NCBI RefSeq assembly: GCF_024172185.1
Contig: NZ_JAMZEC010000001.1
Location: 7,973,001-8,037,000, forward strand
Source: Nonomuraea roseoviolacea subsp. carminata
GTDB lineage: Bacteria; Actinomycetota; Actinomycetes; Streptosporangiales; Streptosporangiaceae
Direction of reading: 5' to 3'
Length of the DNA stretch: 64,000 bases
Part shown: one piece after another, positions 18,709 to 27,123 of the stretch
Layout of the letters: each line of letters opens with the position of its first letter
Position numbering within the stretch: position 1 is the first letter of the stretch
Notes under the pieces: generated by a model
Told to the model about the DNA's origin: nothing
Databases searched by the model: none
Seen by the model: only the letters and a program-made list of their open reading frames with translations
Translations under genes and position numbers: made by a program

Positions 18709-19224
18709 ATGACCGAATCGGCGACGACTCCAGGCGCCACCACGGAGTTCACCATCGTCCGCCTGCTCGACGCGCCCCGCGACCTCGTCTTCCGCGCCTG
18801 GACGGAGCCAGGGCACCTCACCCACTGGTTCGGTCCGCGCGCCCTCACCACCCCGCTGTCCATGATTTCCACGGACGTCCGGCCCGGCGGCGCCTGGGGG
18901 CTCAGCGTGGTGGACGGCGAGGGCAACGCGTACCCCCTCAGCGGCTCCTACCGCGAGATCGTCCCGCCCGAGCGGCTGGTCTTCACCACCGGCGACCCGG
19001 CCAACGGCGAGGGCGCCCTCGCCTCGGTCGTCACGCTCACCCTCGCCGACCTGGACGGCAAGACCGAGATGCGCTTCCACCAGGCCGGCGTCAACACCGA
19101 CGAGGCGCACGCCGAGGCGTCCAAGGCCGGGTGGGTGGAGTTCTTCGACCGCCTGGCCGAGCACCTGGCCGCCCACGCGGACTCCCGGGGCGTCGCCCGG
19201 CGACTCGGCGACTCTCCGATGTAG
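18709..19224 (+). CDS. SRPBCC/AHSA1 family protein
   Basis: A 171-residue protein of the START-like fold that binds hydrophobic ligands. It carries the AHSA1 signature at its start (FTIVRLLDAPRDLVFRAWTE) and the HWFGP segment. CGAAAGGAACGGGCC precedes the ATG. Close relatives are mostly uncharacterised and often sit beside ArsR regulators; no ArsR gene is present here. A role in small-molecule binding is all that can be said. Confidence 0.85.
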   Translation: MTESATTPGATTEFTIVRLLDAPRDLVFRAWTEPGHLTHWFGPRALTTPLSMISTDVRPGGAWGLSVVDGEGNAYPLSGSYREIVPPERLVFTTGDPANGEGALASVVTLTLADLDGKTEMRFHQAGVNTDEAHAEASKAGWVEFFDRLAEHLAAHADSRGVARRLGDSPM

Positions 19225-19335
19225 CGGCGCGCGCTCCCCCGGCGACGTGAGCTGGATTCCCTCGTACGGGGGAGCCCCCCGCCGCCTCCTGACGGAAGCC
19301 TTGTGGTGTCACAGGATTCGACGTCTGGAGGGTGT

Positions 19336-19908
19336 GTGGCTGCTTCGCTGCGGGTTCGGGTGACGGTCTTTCTCCTGCTGTGCGGGCTGGTGCCGTGGTC
19401 GGCCGTGAAGACGGTGTGGACCCTCGGCGGGGACGCCCTGGGGGTGGCCGGGGAGGCGTGGTTGCGCGGGGTCGAGAGCGACGGGGACGCCGTCTACCGG
19501 GCGCTGGCCGCCGTCGGCGTCGATCTGACGGTGCTGGCGGCGCTGCTCGGGGTGTTCCTGGCTCTCGGACTGGTGCACCGGTGGGGGATGGTCTTCCCGC
19601 GGTGGACCCTGTTCCTCGCCGGGCGGCGGGTGCCGGCCCTGCTGCCGCTGGTCCCGGCGTGGGCGGCGGGATCGTGCCTGCTGGTGTACGGCGTGGTGCT
19701 GGTGGCCATGGTGCCGCTCAGCCTTGCCGGGATGATCGCGCGGTTCGCCCCGCTGGGGCCCTTCACCAGCGGCGCGGGCGTGACCTGGATGGTCCTGTTC
19801 GGCGGGCTGGCCTTCGGCGGGCTCGGGGGCGCTCTCGTCGTGGGGGCGTGGTCCTACGGACGGCGCGTGTCCGCGGCGAAGCGGGCCGCCGCGACGCTCA
19901 TCGCGTGA
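19336..19908 (+). CDS. Hypothetical membrane protein, about four helices
   Basis: Not recognised. The protein is about 190 residues with four or so hydrophobic stretches (starting at VTVFLLLCGLVPW, then a helix near residue 65, one near 115 and one near 155) and a basic tail ending KRAAATLIA. The GTG at 19336 is chosen because GGAGGG lies just upstream. An in-frame GTG at 19303 would add 11 residues. The last codons and the stop are part of a 38-bp tandem duplication. It has no operon partner. Confidence 0.6.
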   Translation: MAASLRVRVTVFLLLCGLVPWSAVKTVWTLGGDALGVAGEAWLRGVESDGDAVYRALAAVGVDLTVLAALLGVFLALGLVHRWGMVFPRWTLFLAGRRVPALLPLVPAWAAGSCLLVYGVVLVAMVPLSLAGMIARFAPLGPFTSGAGVTWMVLFGGLAFGGLGGALVVGAWSYGRRVSAAKRAAATLIA

Positions 19909-19946
19909 CCGCGGCGAAGCGGGCCGCCGCGACCCTTGCCGCGTGA
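19871..19946. repeat. 38-bp tandem duplication across a gene's stop codon
   Basis: Bases 19871-19908 (the last 12 codons of the membrane-protein gene plus TGA) recur directly as 19909-19946 with only a few changes. Because 38 is not a multiple of 3, the second copy lies in another frame, but that frame would again encode a KRAAATL-type tail and end in TGA. A short third fragment follows. Confidence 0.85.
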
Positions 19947-19961
19947 CCGCGGCGCGGTCGG

Positions 19962-21011
19962 TCAGCCGGCCCCGGTGGCGACGGGGCCGCCGTCGCCGGG
20001 CACCGGCCGCGCGGGCCGGTCGCCGCCGGCCTGCGCGCCGTCCGGGCCGAAGCGGCGCCGGTACGACAGCGGCGTGAGCCCGATCTCGCGGCGCATCAGC
20101 GCGCGCAGGTTGGCGGCGCTGCCCAGGCCGCTGCGCCGCGCGACCGTCTCGAAGCGCGCCTCGCCCAGCTCGATGAGCCGGCAGGCCAGGGCCAGCCGTT
20201 CCCCGGTGAGCCAGGCCAGTGGCGTGGTGCCGAGCTGGGCCCGGAAGCGGCGGTGCAGGGTCGCGGGGCTGACCGCGGCGTGGGCCGCCAGGTCGGCCAC
20301 GGTGAGCGGCGCGTCCAGCCGCTCCTGCGCCCAGGCCAGCAGCGGCGCCAGCGACTCGTCCGGGATGTCGGGCACGGGGCGCTCGACGAACTGCCGCTGG
20401 CCGCCGTCCCGGTGCGCGGCGAAGACGAGCCGGCGGCTCACGGAGTTGGCGACCTCCGCGCCGTGGTCGCGGCGCACCACGTACAGCCCGAGGTCGAGCG
20501 CGGCCGCGCTGCCCGCCGAGGTGAGGATGTCGCCGTCGTCCACGAACAGCACGTCCGTCTCCAGCCGTACGGACGGGAAGCGGGCCCGGAAGGCGTCCGC
20601 CCACTGCCAGTGGGCGGTGGCGCGGCGCCCGTCGAGGACCCCCGCCTCGGCCAGGGTGAAGGCGCCGCTGCAGAAGCCGATCAGGCGGGCACCGCGCGCG
20701 TGGGCCGCGCGGACGGCGTCGAGCACGGCCGGGCGGCGCGGCACCTCGACGTCGGGCCGGTTGGGGACGATGAGGGTGTCCGCCGTGGCCGCCGCCTCCA
20801 GCCCGGCGACCCCCGTGAGCGTGAAGAACCCGTCGCGCATCAGCGTGCGCGGCTCGGGTGAGCACAGGCGGAAGTCGTACAGGTCGCGCCCGATCTCGGG
20901 CCGGCGCAGGCCGAAGACCTCGGTCGCGCAGCCGAGCTCGAAGGGGTTGGAGTTCCGGTCCACGACCACGACGACGCGGTGCGGTGCGGTGTGCGAGGAT
21001 TCTTGCGCCAT
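19962..21011 (-). CDS. GlxA-type AraC family transcriptional regulator
   Basis: A 349-residue regulator with an N-terminal DJ-1/PfpI-like domain (residues 12-185, with GFCSGAF at the nucleophile-elbow position and its Cys retained) and a C-terminal AraC double helix-turn-helix (about 225-320, APLTVADLAAHAAVSPATLH). It acts as a DNA-binding protein whose PfpI-like half probably senses a small molecule. TAGGAA lies six bases before the ATG, hinting at a leaderless message. The divergent small cupin gene, 52 bp away, is a likely target. Confidence 0.9.
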   Translation of the reverse strand: MAQESSHTAPHRVVVVVDRNSNPFELGCATEVFGLRRPEIGRDLYDFRLCSPEPRTLMRDGFFTLTGVAGLEAAATADTLIVPNRPDVEVPRRPAVLDAVRAAHARGARLIGFCSGAFTLAEAGVLDGRRATAHWQWADAFRARFPSVRLETDVLFVDDGDILTSAGSAAALDLGLYVVRRDHGAEVANSVSRRLVFAAHRDGGQRQFVERPVPDIPDESLAPLLAWAQERLDAPLTVADLAAHAAVSPATLHRRFRAQLGTTPLAWLTGERLALACRLIELGEARFETVARRSGLGSAANLRALMRREIGLTPLSYRRRFGPDGAQAGGDRPARPVPGDGGPVATGAG

Positions 21012-21063
21012 GTGCGATTCCTAGCACTCACGCCGGTCGCGCGCCAACCCCCAGAATGGGTTC

Positions 21064-21462
21064 ATGACCACTGAACCCATCGCTCTGAGCAGCGCACTTG
21101 CCTCGTTCGACGCCCTGTGGAGCCCCCGGGTCGTCACCCGGGTCAACGACTACGACGTCCGCGTCGCCAAGGTCGAGGGCGAGCACGTCTGGCACGTCCA
21201 CGACCACACCGACGAGTTCTTCCTCGTGCTCGACGGCGAGCTGTCCATCGCGCTGCGCGAGCCCGGCGGGGAGCGCACGGTCCGGCTCGCCCGCGGGTCG
21301 GTCTTCACGGTCCCTCGCGGCACGGAGCACCGGCCGTCGTCGCCCGGCGGGGCGGCGATCCTCATGTTCGAGCCGACTGGGACCTCCTCGGTGGGTGACC
21401 GCCACGACGGCGCGATCCCCGGCCACGTGGACGCCACGACGGGACACGCGCTCGGCCTCTGA
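21064..21462 (+). CDS. Small cupin-domain protein
   Basis: A 132-residue single-domain cupin. Motif 1 contains HVWHVHDHTDEFFLVLDGEL, with three His and a Glu as metal ligands; motif 2 contains VPRGTEHRP. Such proteins range from metal-dependent isomerases and dioxygenases to simple binding proteins. There is no Shine-Dalgarno; CAGAAT lies six bases before the ATG, so translation may be leaderless. It is divergent from the GlxA-type regulator. Confidence 0.88.
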   Translation: MTTEPIALSSALASFDALWSPRVVTRVNDYDVRVAKVEGEHVWHVHDHTDEFFLVLDGELSIALREPGGERTVRLARGSVFTVPRGTEHRPSSPGGAAILMFEPTGTSSVGDRHDGAIPGHVDATTGHALGL

Positions 21463-21473
21463 GCCGAGGGCGG

Positions 21474-22190
21474 TCAGTCCCCGGGCTCCAGACCCAGCGA
21501 CCGGACGAGCTGGGTCAGTTCTTCCTGGAATAGCTTGTCGGGGTCGACGGTCTGGGTGCGCAGGTGCCCGTAGACCTCCAGCGACACCAGGCCGTGCAGG
21601 TGGCCCCAGAGGCGCAGCGCGAGGGCGACCCCGGCCGGCGGCAGGTCGGGGAACGCGGGGCGGACCTTGCCGAGGAGCCCGTCGTCGAAGTCGGACCACT
21701 GGAAGTCGCCGTGCGCGTGCAGATGTCCGGCGTGCGGCCAGGCGGCGTCGGCGAGGGCGGCGATCCCCGTGCAGACCCGGTACGCGGCGTCCGGGGCGGC
21801 GCCGCCCTCGGGAGCCTGGTAGCCGGGCACCGGGTCGCCGTAGATGAGGCGGAACCCCTCGGGGTTGGCCAGGGCCCAGCCCCGGAAGGCGCGCGCCCAC
21901 GCCTGGATCCGCCCGGCCGGACGCCCGGCGGGAGCCTGGGCCCAGGCGGCGTCCACGGTGTCGGCCAGCGCGGTGTACACCTCGTTGATCAGCGTGGTGA
22001 CCAGGTCGTCGCGGGTGGCGAAGTAGCCGTAGATCGCGTTGGCGGTCATGCCCATCTCGCGGGCGATGGCCCGCAAGGTGATCGCGTCGGGCCCGCCGGA
22101 GGCCATCAGCTTGAGCGCGACCCGCTTGATCTCCGCCGTCGTCTCGGCCCGCAGCCGCTCGCGGCGTCCTCCCGTGGTTCCCACGGTCAT
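21474..22190 (-). CDS. TetR/AcrR family transcriptional regulator
   Basis: A 238-residue repressor with an N-terminal TetR helix-turn-helix (ITLRAIAREMGMTANAIYGYF, about residues 38-58) and a variable ligand-binding half. The ATG at 22188-22190 or the GTG just before it could start translation. It is divergent from an NmrA-like oxidoreductase gene whose promoter lies between them, so it is the likely repressor of that gene and itself. Confidence 0.9.
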   Translation of the reverse strand: MTVGTTGGRRERLRAETTAEIKRVALKLMASGGPDAITLRAIAREMGMTANAIYGYFATRDDLVTTLINEVYTALADTVDAAWAQAPAGRPAGRIQAWARAFRGWALANPEGFRLIYGDPVPGYQAPEGGAAPDAAYRVCTGIAALADAAWPHAGHLHAHGDFQWSDFDDGLLGKVRPAFPDLPPAGVALALRLWGHLHGLVSLEVYGHLRTQTVDPDKLFQEELTQLVRSLGLEPGD

Positions 22191-22215
22191 CACTCTACAG
22201 CGTCACCTCGATGCG

Positions 22216-22245
22216 TTGCCGTACAGAAACTTCACGCCGTATAGT
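22216..22245 (+). promoter_or_regulatory. Promoter TTGCCG-N18-TATAGT with GCCGTANAG repeats
   Basis: A clear -35 (22216-22221) and -10 (22240-22245) precede the NmrA-like gene. GCCGTACAG (22218-22226) and GCCGTATAG (22236-22244) form direct repeats 18 bp apart that overlap both elements, a good place for the divergent TetR protein to bind. Confidence 0.6.
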
Positions 22246-22285
22246 CTCCTCACACCACGCAGACACAGCGAACCGGGGGAGACCC

Positions 22286-22987
22286 ATGCACGTCGGAGTC
22301 ATCGGAGCCACGGGCGGCATCGGCAGCCGGGTCGTCGCCGAAGCCCTGGAGCGGGGGCACCACGTCACGGCGCTCACCCGCGATGCCACCGGGATCGAGG
22401 AGGAGCGCGAGAACATCGTCTGGAAGACCGTCGACGTCCTCGACGCCGGGAGCGTCGCCGCGGTCCTGCCCGGGCTGGACGTGCTGATCAGCGGATTCCA
22501 GCCCGGCAACGCCGCGCGTGACTTCGCCGACACCGTGTCGCGCTCGATCGCCGACCCCACGGTCTACGCCACCGCCGCACGGGCCCTGCTCAAGGCGCTG
22601 GAGAGCCGTCCCCGGACCCGCCTGATCGTGATCGGCGGCGCCGGCAGCCTGGGGATCGAGCCCGGCCTCACGCGAGCCGACTCCGACGAGCTCCTCCACG
22701 CGACCCTCGACGAGCTGGGGCTGCCGAGAGAGTACGCCGCCGCCGTGCGCGGGCATCGGGACGCCCTGAACGTCCTGCGCACGTCCAACCGGCTCTGGAC
22801 CTACTTCAGCCCGGCCGAGGAGATCGCCCCCGGCCGGCGCACCGGCCGCTTCCGCATCGGCGGCGACCAGCCCGTCCTCGACGCCGAGGGCCGCAGCCGG
22901 ATCTCCTTCGAGGACGCCGCCGTCGCCCTCGTGGACGAGGCGGAGCTTCCCCGCTTCGTCCAGCGGCGCTTCACCGTCGGCTACTGA
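22286..22987 (+). CDS. NAD(P)-binding oxidoreductase, NmrA/atypical SDR family
   Basis: A 233-residue Rossmann-fold protein beginning MHVGVIGATGGIGSRVVAEA, with the atypical-SDR glycine motif GATGGIG and VIGGAGSLG. Relatives bind NAD(P)H and either reduce ketones or quinones or act as redox sensors. The ATG at 22286 follows GGGGGAG; an upstream in-frame ATG at 22211 would place the start before the promoter. It is probably controlled by the divergent TetR regulator. Confidence 0.87.
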   Translation: MHVGVIGATGGIGSRVVAEALERGHHVTALTRDATGIEEERENIVWKTVDVLDAGSVAAVLPGLDVLISGFQPGNAARDFADTVSRSIADPTVYATAARALLKALESRPRTRLIVIGGAGSLGIEPGLTRADSDELLHATLDELGLPREYAAAVRGHRDALNVLRTSNRLWTYFSPAEEIAPGRRTGRFRIGGDQPVLDAEGRSRISFEDAAVALVDEAELPRFVQRRFTVGY

Positions 22988-23017
22988 AACCGTCGGCTGC
23001 TTGCTCGACGAGGCGGA

Positions 23018-23043
23018 CCCGGACGGCGCCTGGACCGTCCGGG
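23018..23043. terminator. Hairpin between convergent genes
   Basis: CCCGGACGG (23018-23026) and CCGTCCGGG (23035-23043) form a perfect 9-bp stem with an 8-base loop, between the stops of the NmrA-like and BNR-repeat genes. Confidence 0.7.
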
Positions 23044-23064
23044 AGCGCCGCGTGAGGGCGAGGG

Positions 23065-24165
23065 TCAGGAGCGGACGAGGGTGAGACGGGCGACGCGGCC
23101 GTTCTCCCCGGCCGCCCAGCAGGACAGGTCGGGCGTGCAGGAGACGGTGTCGAAGGAGCCCGTGTCGAACGTCCGCCACGTCCTGCCGCCCGTGAGCGTC
23201 ACGTCGCTGCCGGACGGGCCGACCGCGATGGCCGCGAAGGGCAGGTGCGGCAGCCACGTGACGCCCGACCGGTAGGCGGGAGGCGGCGTGGCGGCGGGCC
23301 GCCAGGTGGCGCCGCCGTCGCCGCTGACCGCGGCCGCCGCGGGGGACGGCTGGCCGGGCCGGTAGTCGCCGCCCACGGCCAGGCCCTGGCGCCGGTCGCG
23401 GAAGGCCAGCGCGAACACCCCGCGCGCCGGGTCGCCCGCCGGGATCGGCGTGTCGGCCACGGTCCAGGTGCGGCCGCGGTCGGCCGAGTGGAAGACGCGG
23501 GAGCGCTCGGCGCCGCCGGAGGCCAGCCAGGCGTCCCGGCCGCCCGCCGTGACCAGGCACTGGCCGCTCGCGGCGAAACCGGCCTCGCCGGGCAGCGCCT
23601 CCGGCATGCCCGAGGACGGCAGCACCCGCCAGCTCCGGCCGCCGTCCTCGGTGGCGAGGATCCGGAACCGGCCGTCGACGGGGTCGCTCATGGCCAGCCC
23701 GTGCCGTTCGTCGAAGAAGGCCATGCAGTCGTAGAACGCCTTCGGCTCGCCGTTGCGGTACGTCTCGCTCCAGGTGCGCCCGGCGTCGTCGGTCCGGTAG
23801 ACCCGCGAGTCGCCGCCCTCGCCGATCGACAGCACCACGGCCCGGCGCGCGTCGAACGCCTGCACGTCCCGGAACTGCAGCGTCTCCGTGCCGGGCGGCG
23901 ACACCCGCTCCCACGTGCGCCCGCCGTCGGCGGTGCGCAGCACGGCGCCCTCGCTGCCGGAGGCCCAGGCGACGTCCCGGCTGACGGGGGACAGGCCGCG
24001 CAGCCGCGCGGTCACCCCCGTCGGCCGCGGGTCCCAGCGGAGCGAGACCCCGTCGGCGTCGGGGGCGGGGCCGGGCGCGGAGGCGGGGTCGTCGGCGTGG
24101 GCGGGCAGGGGGGCGGCGAGCGCGCAGGCCGCCGCGAGCGCCGACAGCGCGATACGAAGCATCAT
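23065..24165 (-). CDS. Secreted BNR-repeat beta-propeller protein
   Basis: A 366-residue exported protein with a signal peptide (residues 1-25) followed by repeated Asp-box motifs (TADGGRTWERV, TDDAGRTWSET, TEDGGRSWRV, SADRGRTWTV, SGDGGATWRP). These define a sialidase-like/HCF136-like beta-propeller. Such proteins are found as glycosidases, photosystem-assembly factors or plain extracellular binders; no sialidase catalytic Arg triad could be assigned here. Start ATG is 24163-24165, the second of the two adjacent Mets being 24160-24162. It is monocistronic between a terminator and an AsnC gene. Confidence 0.82.
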   Translation of the reverse strand: MMLRIALSALAAACALAAPLPAHADDPASAPGPAPDADGVSLRWDPRPTGVTARLRGLSPVSRDVAWASGSEGAVLRTADGGRTWERVSPPGTETLQFRDVQAFDARRAVVLSIGEGGDSRVYRTDDAGRTWSETYRNGEPKAFYDCMAFFDERHGLAMSDPVDGRFRILATEDGGRSWRVLPSSGMPEALPGEAGFAASGQCLVTAGGRDAWLASGGAERSRVFHSADRGRTWTVADTPIPAGDPARGVFALAFRDRRQGLAVGGDYRPGQPSPAAAAVSGDGGATWRPAATPPPAYRSGVTWLPHLPFAAIAVGPSGSDVTLTGGRTWRTFDTGSFDTVSCTPDLSCWAAGENGRVARLTLVRS

Positions 24166-24220
24166 GCGGGGCAACGTAGCAGCCGGTTTCAGGGGTGTTG
24201 AGGCCCTTGTGCGGGCTGCT

Positions 24221-24670
24221 TCATCGGGCCTCTCGGCCGGGTTTGATGTCCTTCATCGTGAAGTGCGAGTTGATGTTCCGCACGCGCGGGATGGTCATGA
24301 CGTACCGGCTGAGGAAGGTCTCGTAGGCGGCCAGGTCGGCGACGGCCACGCGCGCGAAGTAGTCGGGGCTGCCGAACAGCCGCCGCAGCTCCAGCACCTC
24401 CTCGGCGCGCGCCAGCGTCTGCTCGAAGTAGGCGACCGTCTCGGCGTCCTGGGAGTCGAGGGTGAGGTCCACCAGCACCTCGAACGAGCGGCCCACGGCG
24501 GCCGGGTCGACGACGGCCCGGTAGCCGCGGATGACGCCCTCGGCCTCCAGCCGCTGCACCCGCCGCAGACAGGGCCCGGGCGTGAGCCCCACCCGATGGG
24601 CGAGCTCGACGTTGGTCAGGCGCCCGTCACGCTCCAGTTCGGAGATGATTGCTCTGTCTATCGCGTCCAC
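24221..24670 (-). CDS. Lrp/AsnC family regulator
   Basis: A 149-residue regulator with an N-terminal helix-turn-helix (ELAHRVGLTPGPCLRRVQRLE) and a C-terminal RAM domain for amino-acid binding and oligomerisation. The GTG at 24668-24670 starts the canonical VDAIDRAII opening; longer frames would read through the promoter. It is divergent from azlCD, with operator-like repeats between them, so it most likely tunes branched-chain amino-acid export. Confidence 0.93.
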   Translation of the reverse strand: MDAIDRAIISELERDGRLTNVELAHRVGLTPGPCLRRVQRLEAEGVIRGYRAVVDPAAVGRSFEVLVDLTLDSQDAETVAYFEQTLARAEEVLELRRLFGSPDYFARVAVADLAAYETFLSRYVMTIPRVRNINSHFTMKDIKPGREAR

Positions 24671-24673
24671 GGT

Positions 24674-24716
24674 GCAAACATTGCCGTACGGGCTGGCTGT
24701 TGAGCAATTTTCGCAA
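24674..24716. promoter_or_regulatory. Lrp-type boxes between asnC-like gene and azlC
   Basis: GCAA-ACA-TTGC (24674-24684) is a perfect 11-bp inverted repeat, and the 17-bp near-palindrome TTGAGCAATTTTCGCAA lies at 24700-24716. Both fill an AT-rich 80-bp gap, and a TTGNGNAA-like pattern is usual for this regulator family. Confidence 0.6.
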
Positions 24717-24750
24717 CCATATGGCGGCGATTCTGCGGGACCATAGAGGT

Positions 24751-25632
24751 GTGCAAACCGACATTTCACCCCAGATCGCCGCGCCGGCTCCCAGCCCGGC
24801 GCCGGTCACCCGGCGGCAGCAGATCGCCGCGGGGGTGCGCGACTCCTTCTCGGCGGGGCTGGGGATCTTCCCGCTGGGCATCGCCCTCGGCCTGCTGGTC
24901 CTCCAGGCCGGCCTGCCCGCGTGGTTCGCCCCGGCCCTCTCCATGGCCGCCTTCGCCGGCAGCATGGAGCTGCTGCTGGTGGGCATGGTCGCCGCCGCGA
25001 CGCCGCTCGCCGCGGTCGCGCTGACCGTCCTGGTGGTCAACTTCCGGCACGTCTTCTACGCCTTCTCCTTCCCGCTGCACCTGGTCCGCGGCCGGCTGGC
25101 GAAGACGTACTCCGTGTACGCGATGATCGACGAGGCGTACGCCGTCAGCGCCTCGCTGCCGGAGTCGCAGCGCTCGGCCCCCCGCCTGCTGGCGATGCAG
25201 ATCGCCAGCCAGGCCTACTGGGTCGGCGGCGGGCTGGTCGGCATCGCGCTCGGCTCGGCCCTGCCCGCGCCGGTCAAGGGCCTGGAGTTCGCCCTGTGCG
25301 CCCTGTTCACCGTGCTGACCCTGGACGCGTTCCGCTCCCGCGCGGAGATCCCGTCGGCGGTGCTGGCCGGGGTCAGCGTGGCGATCGCGCTCGTCCTCAC
25401 CCCGAAGATCGCCCTGTTCACCGCGCTGCTGCTGTTCGTGGCCCTGCTGCTGGCCCGCCACGCCCTCATCGCCCGCCGCGCCGCCGCCGGCCGTCAGGCC
25501 GCCTCGCCGGCCGCCTCCCGAACCACTCCGCGGGCCTCTTCCCACGCCGCCTCCCACGCAGCCCCGCAGATCGCCTCCCACGCCGCTCCGCAGATCGCCT
25601 CCCGCGCCGCCACGGAGACCGTCGATGCCTGA
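24751..25632 (+). CDS. azlC: Branched-chain amino acid exporter large subunit AzlC
   Basis: A 293-residue membrane protein with the AzlC opening GVRDSFSAGLGIFPLGIALG and about seven helices. AzlC and AzlD form an exporter for branched-chain amino acids and analogues. The GTG at 24751 follows AGAGGT; an ATG at 24721 is in frame but overlaps the operator region. The last 45 residues are a low-complexity Ala/Ser/Pro tail with two copies of SHAAPQIA, coded by exact-length 24-bp repeats. Its stop overlaps the azlD start by eight bases. Confidence 0.92.
   Translation: MQTDISPQIAAPAPSPAPVTRRQQIAAGVRDSFSAGLGIFPLGIALGLLVLQAGLPAWFAPALSMAAFAGSMELLLVGMVAAATPLAAVALTVLVVNFRHVFYAFSFPLHLVRGRLAKTYSVYAMIDEAYAVSASLPESQRSAPRLLAMQIASQAYWVGGGLVGIALGSALPAPVKGLEFALCALFTVLTLDAFRSRAEIPSAVLAGVSVAIALVLTPKIALFTALLLFVALLLARHALIARRAAAGRQAASPAASRTTPRASSHAASHAAPQIASHAAPQIASRAATETVDA
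25549..25596 (+). repeat. Two 24-bp tandem repeats in azlC 3' end
   Basis: Units 25549-25572 and 25573-25596 differ at two or three bases and encode the repeated tail AASHAAPQ. A third partial unit follows. The repeat is in frame and expands the cytoplasmic tail. Confidence 0.8.
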
Positions 25633-25951
25633 CGCCGCCTACCTCGCCGCCGTCCTCGCGATCGCCTTCGGCATCACCTTCGCCCTGCGTGCCGTCCCCT
25701 TCGCCGTGCTGCGCACGCTGCGTACGTCGGCGATCGTGCAGCGGCTGTCGCTGTGGATGCCGGTGGGCATCCTCGGGATCCTCGCCGTGACCTCCCTGCG
25801 CGGCGCCGTCGCCGCCGAGCCGCACACGACGCTGTACGCGCTGCTCGCGGTCGCCGTCACCGCGGGCGTCCACCTGCTGTCCGGGCGCCGGACGATCCTC
25901 AGCGTCGGCATCGGCACCACCGTGTACGTCCTGCTCGTCAACCTCCTCTGA
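25625..25951 (+). CDS. azlD: Branched-chain amino acid exporter small subunit AzlD
   Basis: A 108-residue membrane protein with three to four helices and the AzlD features ITFALRAVPF and LWMPVGILGILAV. Its ATG overlaps the azlC stop (ATGCCTGA), so the two subunits are translationally coupled and should assemble one to one. Confidence 0.92.
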   Translation: MPDAAYLAAVLAIAFGITFALRAVPFAVLRTLRTSAIVQRLSLWMPVGILGILAVTSLRGAVAAEPHTTLYALLAVAVTAGVHLLSGRRTILSVGIGTTVYVLLVNLL

Positions 25952-25972
25952 ACGCGCCCCGGCATGGCCGAG

Positions 25973-25996
25973 GCGGCGGCGCGAGCTGGCCGCCGC
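25973..25996. terminator. Hairpin downstream of azlCD
   Basis: GCGGCGGC (25973-25980) pairs with GCCGCCGC (25989-25996) around an 8-base loop, between the convergent azlD and agmatinase-like genes. Confidence 0.55.
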
Positions 25997-26020
25997 TGAC
26001 ACCCCGCCCTGCACCGCCCG

Positions 26021-27070
26021 TCAGGCGCGGTGGCGCTCGGTGCCCCGCCCCTTGCCGTAGCGGCTGAGGAGCGGCCGGCTGCGGTCCCACCGCTCCAGCC
26101 GTCCGTCCCGTTCGGCGCGCCGCCGGGCGATGCCCGACAGCGCCTCCAGCACCACGCGGCCCCCGAGCATCGCGGTCACGTCGGCGTGGTCGTGGTCCGG
26201 CGCCACCTCGACCACCTCGACGCCGACGACCGGCAGCTCGTACGACAGCCGCCGCACCGCGTCCAGCAGCTCCCGGGAGGTCAGCCCGCCCGGCTCCGGG
26301 GTGCCCGTCCCCGGGGCCATCCCCGGGTCGACGACGTCGATGTCCACCGACAGGTAGACGCCGTCGCAGTCGTCCAGGGCGGTTCGCGACGCCTCGGTCA
26401 GGCACTCGTCCAGGCCGCGTTCCACGATCTCGGTCATCTCGTACGAGCGCATCCCCTGGTCGGCCATCCAGTCGAGGGTCTCCGGCCCCGGCCAGTAGCC
26501 GCGCAGCCCGATCTGGAGGAACCGGTCGCCGCGCGCCGCCCCCGACTCGATGAGCCGGCGCATGGGCTGGCCGTGCGCGATGAGCGAGCCGTACGAGCTG
26601 TCACCGGTGTCGGCGTGCGCGTCGAAGTGCAGCACGGAGACGCGTCCCCAGCCGACGGCGCGGGCGACGCCGGTGACGTCGGGCAGGGCGATCGAGTGGT
26701 CGCCGCCCAGCACCACCGGGATGCGGCCGGCCGCCGCGACGGTGTGCACCGCCCGCTCCAGCGCCGCGTGGGAGCGCTCGGCGTCGCCGCTGAACATCAT
26801 GACGTCGCCGGCGTCCTTGACGCGCAGGTCGAGCAGGCCGTCCACGTCCAGGGCCAGGGACGGGCGGGCCCCGTCGTGGCCGAGGTAGCAGGCCCGGCGC
26901 ATGGCCGAGGGCCCGAACCGGGCGCCCGCCCGGTAGGTGGTCCCGCCGTCGAACGGGGCGCCCAGCACGACGACCTGGGCGTCGTCCCAGGTGGCGGGCT
27001 CGTCGAGGTCGCAGGCGGGCACGCCGAGGAAGGTGAGGTCGGGGCCGTACATCGCGCCATAACGGGTCAT
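26021..27070 (-). CDS. Agmatinase/arginase (ureohydrolase) family protein
   Basis: A 349-residue enzyme with all three manganese-binding motifs of ureohydrolases: GGDHS (near residue 119), DAHAD (near 149) and SVDIDVVDP (near 243). The family hydrolyses a guanidino group to urea (agmatine, arginine, guanidinobutyrate or related compounds). The ATG at 27068-27070 gives the family-like opening; a longer frame to 27127 overlaps the upstream regulator's stop. It follows a LysR gene by 53 bases on the same strand and may be its cotranscribed target. Exact substrate cannot be read. Confidence 0.9.
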   Translation of the reverse strand: MTRYGAMYGPDLTFLGVPACDLDEPATWDDAQVVVLGAPFDGGTTYRAGARFGPSAMRRACYLGHDGARPSLALDVDGLLDLRVKDAGDVMMFSGDAERSHAALERAVHTVAAAGRIPVVLGGDHSIALPDVTGVARAVGWGRVSVLHFDAHADTGDSSYGSLIAHGQPMRRLIESGAARGDRFLQIGLRGYWPGPETLDWMADQGMRSYEMTEIVERGLDECLTEASRTALDDCDGVYLSVDIDVVDPGMAPGTGTPEPGGLTSRELLDAVRRLSYELPVVGVEVVEVAPDHDHADVTAMLGGRVVLEALSGIARRRAERDGRLERWDRSRPLLSRYGKGRGTERHRA

Positions 27071-27123
27071 CGGCTGCAGATCCTTCGCAGAGGAGGTGGT
27101 CGGGCGCCGCGGCCCTTCCATCC

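Noticed and set aside
22211..22285. Upstream ATG extending the NmrA-like gene
   Set aside because: It would start before the -10 box of the gene's own promoter, and the added residues lack family similarity.
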